DNA of 64,000 bases from Reichenbachiella agariperforans (GTDB taxonomy: Bacteria > Bacteroidota > Bacteroidia > Cytophagales > Cyclobacteriaceae): NCBI RefSeq assembly GCF_900142205.1, contig NZ_FRAA01000001.1, positions 1,136,601 to 1,200,600 of the forward strand. Direction: 5' to 3'. Shown here piece by piece: positions 61,643-64,000 of the stretch (position 1 is its first letter; each line of letters begins with the position of its first letter). The position numbers and the translations under genes are program-made. Below the pieces are notes generated by a model that was given only the letters and a program-made list of their open reading frames with translations, did no database searches and was not told where the DNA came from.

Positions 61643-62926
61643 TTAAAAGTGATAATATTCCGAATAATTGAAGTCTTTCGGTAACATCTTATCACAGACT
61701 TCTTTGATTTTTTTGTTCGTGTACTTCGCTTGGTTTCTACTATTAATTTGTGAGTTACCGTTTATTCCCTCAATTAGTTTAATCAATTGATCTGAAGAGA
61801 ACTCCTTTAAGTAAGGATCAATTCTGTTGTAATAATTTCTATCGGCACTATCAAAAGATCCACTTTTAATAAATGTAATAATGCAGATGTCAAGAAGTTC
61901 GTTTCTCATGTCGTAATCATTTAAGAGTGATTTCAACAATTCAAAGTATTCTTGTTCAACGTAAAAGCGCTCTCCTTTTTCGATTGAAGGTATTAAATGA
62001 TCAATAAAATTCTGAAAAGAATCATATGCAAACCAGCTTATGAAAAGCAGGTTTATAGAACTTTTTATTTCATAGTTGATTTGATCCTGATTAATAACGC
62101 TGAGCGCTTTGTAAATAGAAGGATGGTAGAAACAAAACCGAATGGCTAATTTTAAACATTCACCATCAATAATTCCGTTGAAATATGTTTCTTCATCTTT
62201 TAAAAGTTTAATTATTTCGGTTTCGTTGATTTCGAAAAGGATATTTAAACATTTGTAATTAACAGCTCTGTTTTCATTACATTCTTCGTTATCTAGTTTA
62301 AAAACAAGCTTCCACATTTTTTTAAATATGTCACTAATTGTTTCTTGACGAAGGTTTTTGAGATACTTAGCATTTAAAAAACGAGCTAGTTCTGTATCAT
62401 TTAAAAATCGATTTTTATTAGTTGCGAGATCAATAGTCAACTCATTGAATATTTTAGTTGACATAATTGAAGGTTTAGTTAAAATGCCTTCAAGCATATT
62501 CTTGATGTGAGCTTTAACAGTCTCTTTGTTGGGTTTGTATAATAATGAAGTTTGATTCAGTACAGGGTGTGCTGACAAATGTCGATGCTTTTGTACTTGG
62601 TTAATGTTTTCAACATCAGACACTTCCAATAACTTGGTCCTTTCAGAAATTAACTCAACAATTTTGTTTTCCCACTCAGAAGATTTTGGGTTAGTCTTTT
62701 GTAGCTTCTCTATCTCAATTAGTATTTTCTTGGCCGATTCATCATTATAAACATCTCGTAGTTCTTCCAATTTGTATATCAAATCACAAATTACAACTGA
62801 GTATAGCATGACTATGGAAGACCGATAGCTATTAGCATAATATGACTGAATCACTTCATGAAAATACTCTTTCGTTTTTGAGTTATATATACTGTCAATT
62901 AAATAGTCAATGGAGTGTTCCTTCAT
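61643..62926 (-). CDS. Putative HEPN-motif protein of unknown function, defence candidate
   Basis: This 427-residue, mostly helical, AT-rich gene product has no signal or membrane segment. Its N-terminal third (about 1-140) contains YYANSYRSSIVMLYSVVICDLI and, at residues 115-120, R-H-L-S-A-H, which fits the R-x4-H catalytic motif of HEPN RNases. The rest is rich in Ile, Lys and Asn and has no motif I can name. It lies between accessory fragments, is bordered by TTGTTAGC boxes, and has lower GC than neighbours, suggesting horizontal acquisition. HEPN proteins often act as toxins or abortive-infection RNases, so defence is a reasonable hypothesis. Confidence 0.6.
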   Translation of the reverse strand: MKEHSIDYLIDSIYNSKTKEYFHEVIQSYYANSYRSSIVMLYSVVICDLIYKLEELRDVYNDESAKKILIEIEKLQKTNPKSSEWENKIVELISERTKLLEVSDVENINQVQKHRHLSAHPVLNQTSLLYKPNKETVKAHIKNMLEGILTKPSIMSTKIFNELTIDLATNKNRFLNDTELARFLNAKYLKNLRQETISDIFKKMWKLVFKLDNEECNENRAVNYKCLNILFEINETEIIKLLKDEETYFNGIIDGECLKLAIRFCFYHPSIYKALSVINQDQINYEIKSSINLLFISWFAYDSFQNFIDHLIPSIEKGERFYVEQEYFELLKSLLNDYDMRNELLDICIITFIKSGSFDSADRNYYNRIDPYLKEFSSDQLIKLIEGINGNSQINSRNQAKYTNKKIKEVCDKMLPKDFNYSEYYHF

Positions 62927-62943
62927 TATTAATTTTCATTGTG

Positions 62944-62951
62944 GCTAACAA
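62944..62951 (-). repeat. Right inverted box (GCTAACAA) flanking the HEPN-type gene
   Basis: Partner of the box at 61626-61633. It sits 18 bases before the gene's ATG on the minus strand, like the 5' boundary of an integron gene cassette, but it does not fully match the attC core consensus. Confidence 0.5.
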
Positions 62952-63029
62952 CCGAATATAGTTCACCCTGCACTTTATATCTACTATGTTTTTATTTAAT
63001 CTATAGATTTCCTTGCCTACAATATAATG

Positions 63030-63073
63030 AAAAGCGCAGCTGCCCACCCTACATGGCGTCCAGCTGCGCTTTT
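63030..63073 (-). terminator. Terminator of the GC-rich gene
   Basis: AAAAGCGCAGCTG (63030-63042) and CAGCTGCGCTTTT (63061-63073) form a perfect 13-bp stem with an 18-base loop, 23 bases past the stop of the minus-strand gene. The A/T ends let it work in both directions. Confidence 0.85.
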
Positions 63074-63095
63074 GGTTTGTGTAGTTCAGCGTGTC

Positions 63096-63785
63096 TCAAC
63101 CCTCACCCTCGGGCTCTTCGTCCTCGGTGCTTGGTTTGGCATTGCCGGGGATGCGGTAGCGTTCGCGCTTGGCGGGATCATCATCGTAGATGAACTCCGC
63201 TGCGTTGTTGATCTTTCGGTCTGTGTCATAGATGGCATTGAGGCGGGTGACGCGCGCCTGAGTGGCTGCACTGCGGCCTCCCTTGCTACTCTCCTGCGAG
63301 ATATCAGCGGCAGAGAGTGCATCGGCGATGGACTTGACGCTGTCTAGGAGATCGACGGGTACTTTGGCAGCCTCTAGCGGTGCCCTCAACTCCGCCACGA
63401 CGGCAGCTAGCGTGTTCATATAGACGACCAGTTCTGGCTGTCTATCTCTAACTTTCCAGTACTTGACCAGTTGGAAGCGCTTGAGCGAAGCAGGGTCTTT
63501 TTCGAAGGTCTTTTTGACCCAGTAGCGCAGCGATTTGGTGGCTTTGTCGGCGCGTTTCATTTCGTCGAGGAGGGACTGTGTCTTTTCGCCCACTTTGCCA
63601 CGTGCCACATCATCTCCACCTTCTTCGAGGGTCTCGCTGTACAATCCCGATAGCTCGGTAATGAGCGCTTCGTCTAGGTCTGGGTCAAATGCTGTAAACT
63701 GTGGTAGATCTGTTTTGATGGTCTCTAGCAAGACCCCAGTGTGCTGTAGCAAGCGTGCGTCGGAGATATTATATATCCTAGTCAT
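63096..63785 (-). CDS. Hypothetical protein encoded by a GC-rich gene
   Basis: This 229-residue soluble protein is predicted almost entirely helical, with a Glu/Asp-rich C-terminus (PSTEDEEPEGEG). There is no signal peptide, membrane segment or catalytic motif that I recognise. Distinct segments include LRYWVKKTFEKDP, YWKVRDRQPELVVYM and RVTRLNAIYDTDRKINNAAEF. Base composition is visibly higher in GC than all neighbouring genes (for example the 63121-63260 stretch), suggesting acquisition from another source. It has its own terminator and a tandem repeat array lies upstream of it. Function unknown. Confidence 0.75.
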   Translation of the reverse strand: MTRIYNISDARLLQHTGVLLETIKTDLPQFTAFDPDLDEALITELSGLYSETLEEGGDDVARGKVGEKTQSLLDEMKRADKATKSLRYWVKKTFEKDPASLKRFQLVKYWKVRDRQPELVVYMNTLAAVVAELRAPLEAAKVPVDLLDSVKSIADALSAADISQESSKGGRSAATQARVTRLNAIYDTDRKINNAAEFIYDDDPAKRERYRIPGNAKPSTEDEEPEGEG

Positions 63786-63893
63786 GGTTGGTTTAGTTTA
63801 GTGAATAATTTAGTTTTTCTAAAAAGGAAGATAAATAATTCTGGTAAAAGTAAAACTACCTATATAATATTTTTCATTTTTTTCTAAGACGTC

Positions 63894-64000
63894 TCCGTTA
63901 GCCAATGGTTAGGGTCACATAGTGAAACCATCCGCTGTGACAGTCAATGCTTCGGTTCACATAGTGAAACAATCCGTTGGGTTAGTCAATGGTTCGGGTG
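63894..64000. repeat. 42-bp tandem repeat array (truncated by the window end)
   Basis: Units repeat exactly every 42 bases: the GCCAATGG/GTCAATGC/GTCAATGG landmark falls at 63901, 63943 and 63985, and TCACATAGTGAAAC at 63915 and 63957. About two and a half copies are visible, with some substitutions. Every unit contains TCAC-ATA-GTGA, a short palindrome that could be an operator. All six frames contain stop codons, so it is not a coding repeat. Confidence 0.8.

Noticed and set aside
61626..62951. Genuine integron with canonical attC sites
   Set aside because: The boxes resemble attC cores but deviate from GTTRRRY/RYYYAAC, no integrase is visible, and only one gene is flanked. Reported as cassette-like only.
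63894..64000. Possible CRISPR array at the right edge
   Set aside because: The repeats are directly adjacent with an exact 42-bp period and no unique spacers, and no cas genes are present.

Overview
The window looks like a chromosome segment of a member of the Bacteroidota, most likely a marine-type Cytophagales relative. The basis is the short 290-residue primary sigma factor without region 1.1, promoters of the TTTG-N20-TAnnTTTG type, a type IX secretion C-terminal sorting domain, a fused E1 alpha/beta 2-oxoacid dehydrogenase, the DUF1800/DUF1501 pair, and the LptD-amidase-MCE cluster. Base composition is moderate and AT-leaning throughout, except for a visibly GC-rich gene at the right end. 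No genus can be fixed from the sequence alone.

Layout. 1-7.9 kb: start of tsaD (minus strand), a TamB-like giant, the RNase P RNA, an NtrC-like regulator lacking its DNA-binding domain, a 38-residue lipoprotein and a LuxE-like adenylating enzyme. 8-15.3 kb: a lipoprotein, the fused 2-oxoacid dehydrogenase E1, alanine dehydrogenase, a small PD-(D/E)xK-type protein, AMP nucleosidase and an MFS carrier. 15.3-17.8 kb: an ExbB/unknown/ExbD/ExbD proton-channel operon and tRNA-Ser(GGA). 17.9-25 kb: a tightly overlapping eight-gene minus-strand operon combining a flippase-like protein, two GT2 glycosyltransferases, a small acidic protein, a GAF-SpoIIE phosphatase, a polysaccharide deacetylase, TatD and asparaginase. 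25-33 kb: ruvC, a CBS protein, rpoD, and a DUF1800-DUF1501-outer membrane protein-lipoprotein operon.

33-39.2 kb is the most distinctive block. It is a complete curli-type amyloid secretion operon (csgE, csgF, csgG, a giant 888-residue curlin and a small curlin) behind a 583-bp leader rich in palindromes. The CsgG carries an extra C-terminal beta-barrel-like domain. 39.2-60.8 kb is largely core: a TolB-like lipoprotein, a Rossmann protein, a lysoplasmalogenase-type protein, MFS, LptD, amidase, MCE protein, a TPR signalling protein, hemE, a hybrid histidine kinase, aspartate aminotransferase, recR, clpS, an NlpC/P60 peptidase, miaA, a SiaC-like protein, the E2 acyltransferase that probably works with the distant E1, and cinA.

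60.8-64 kb is accessory. It holds a broken zeta-toxin-like P-loop gene with a small partner ORF, short palindromic repeats, a 427-residue protein with an R-x4-H HEPN-type motif flanked by inverted TTGTTAGC boxes that suggest a mobile cassette, a GC-rich gene of unknown function, and the start of a 42-bp tandem repeat array that runs off the end of the window.
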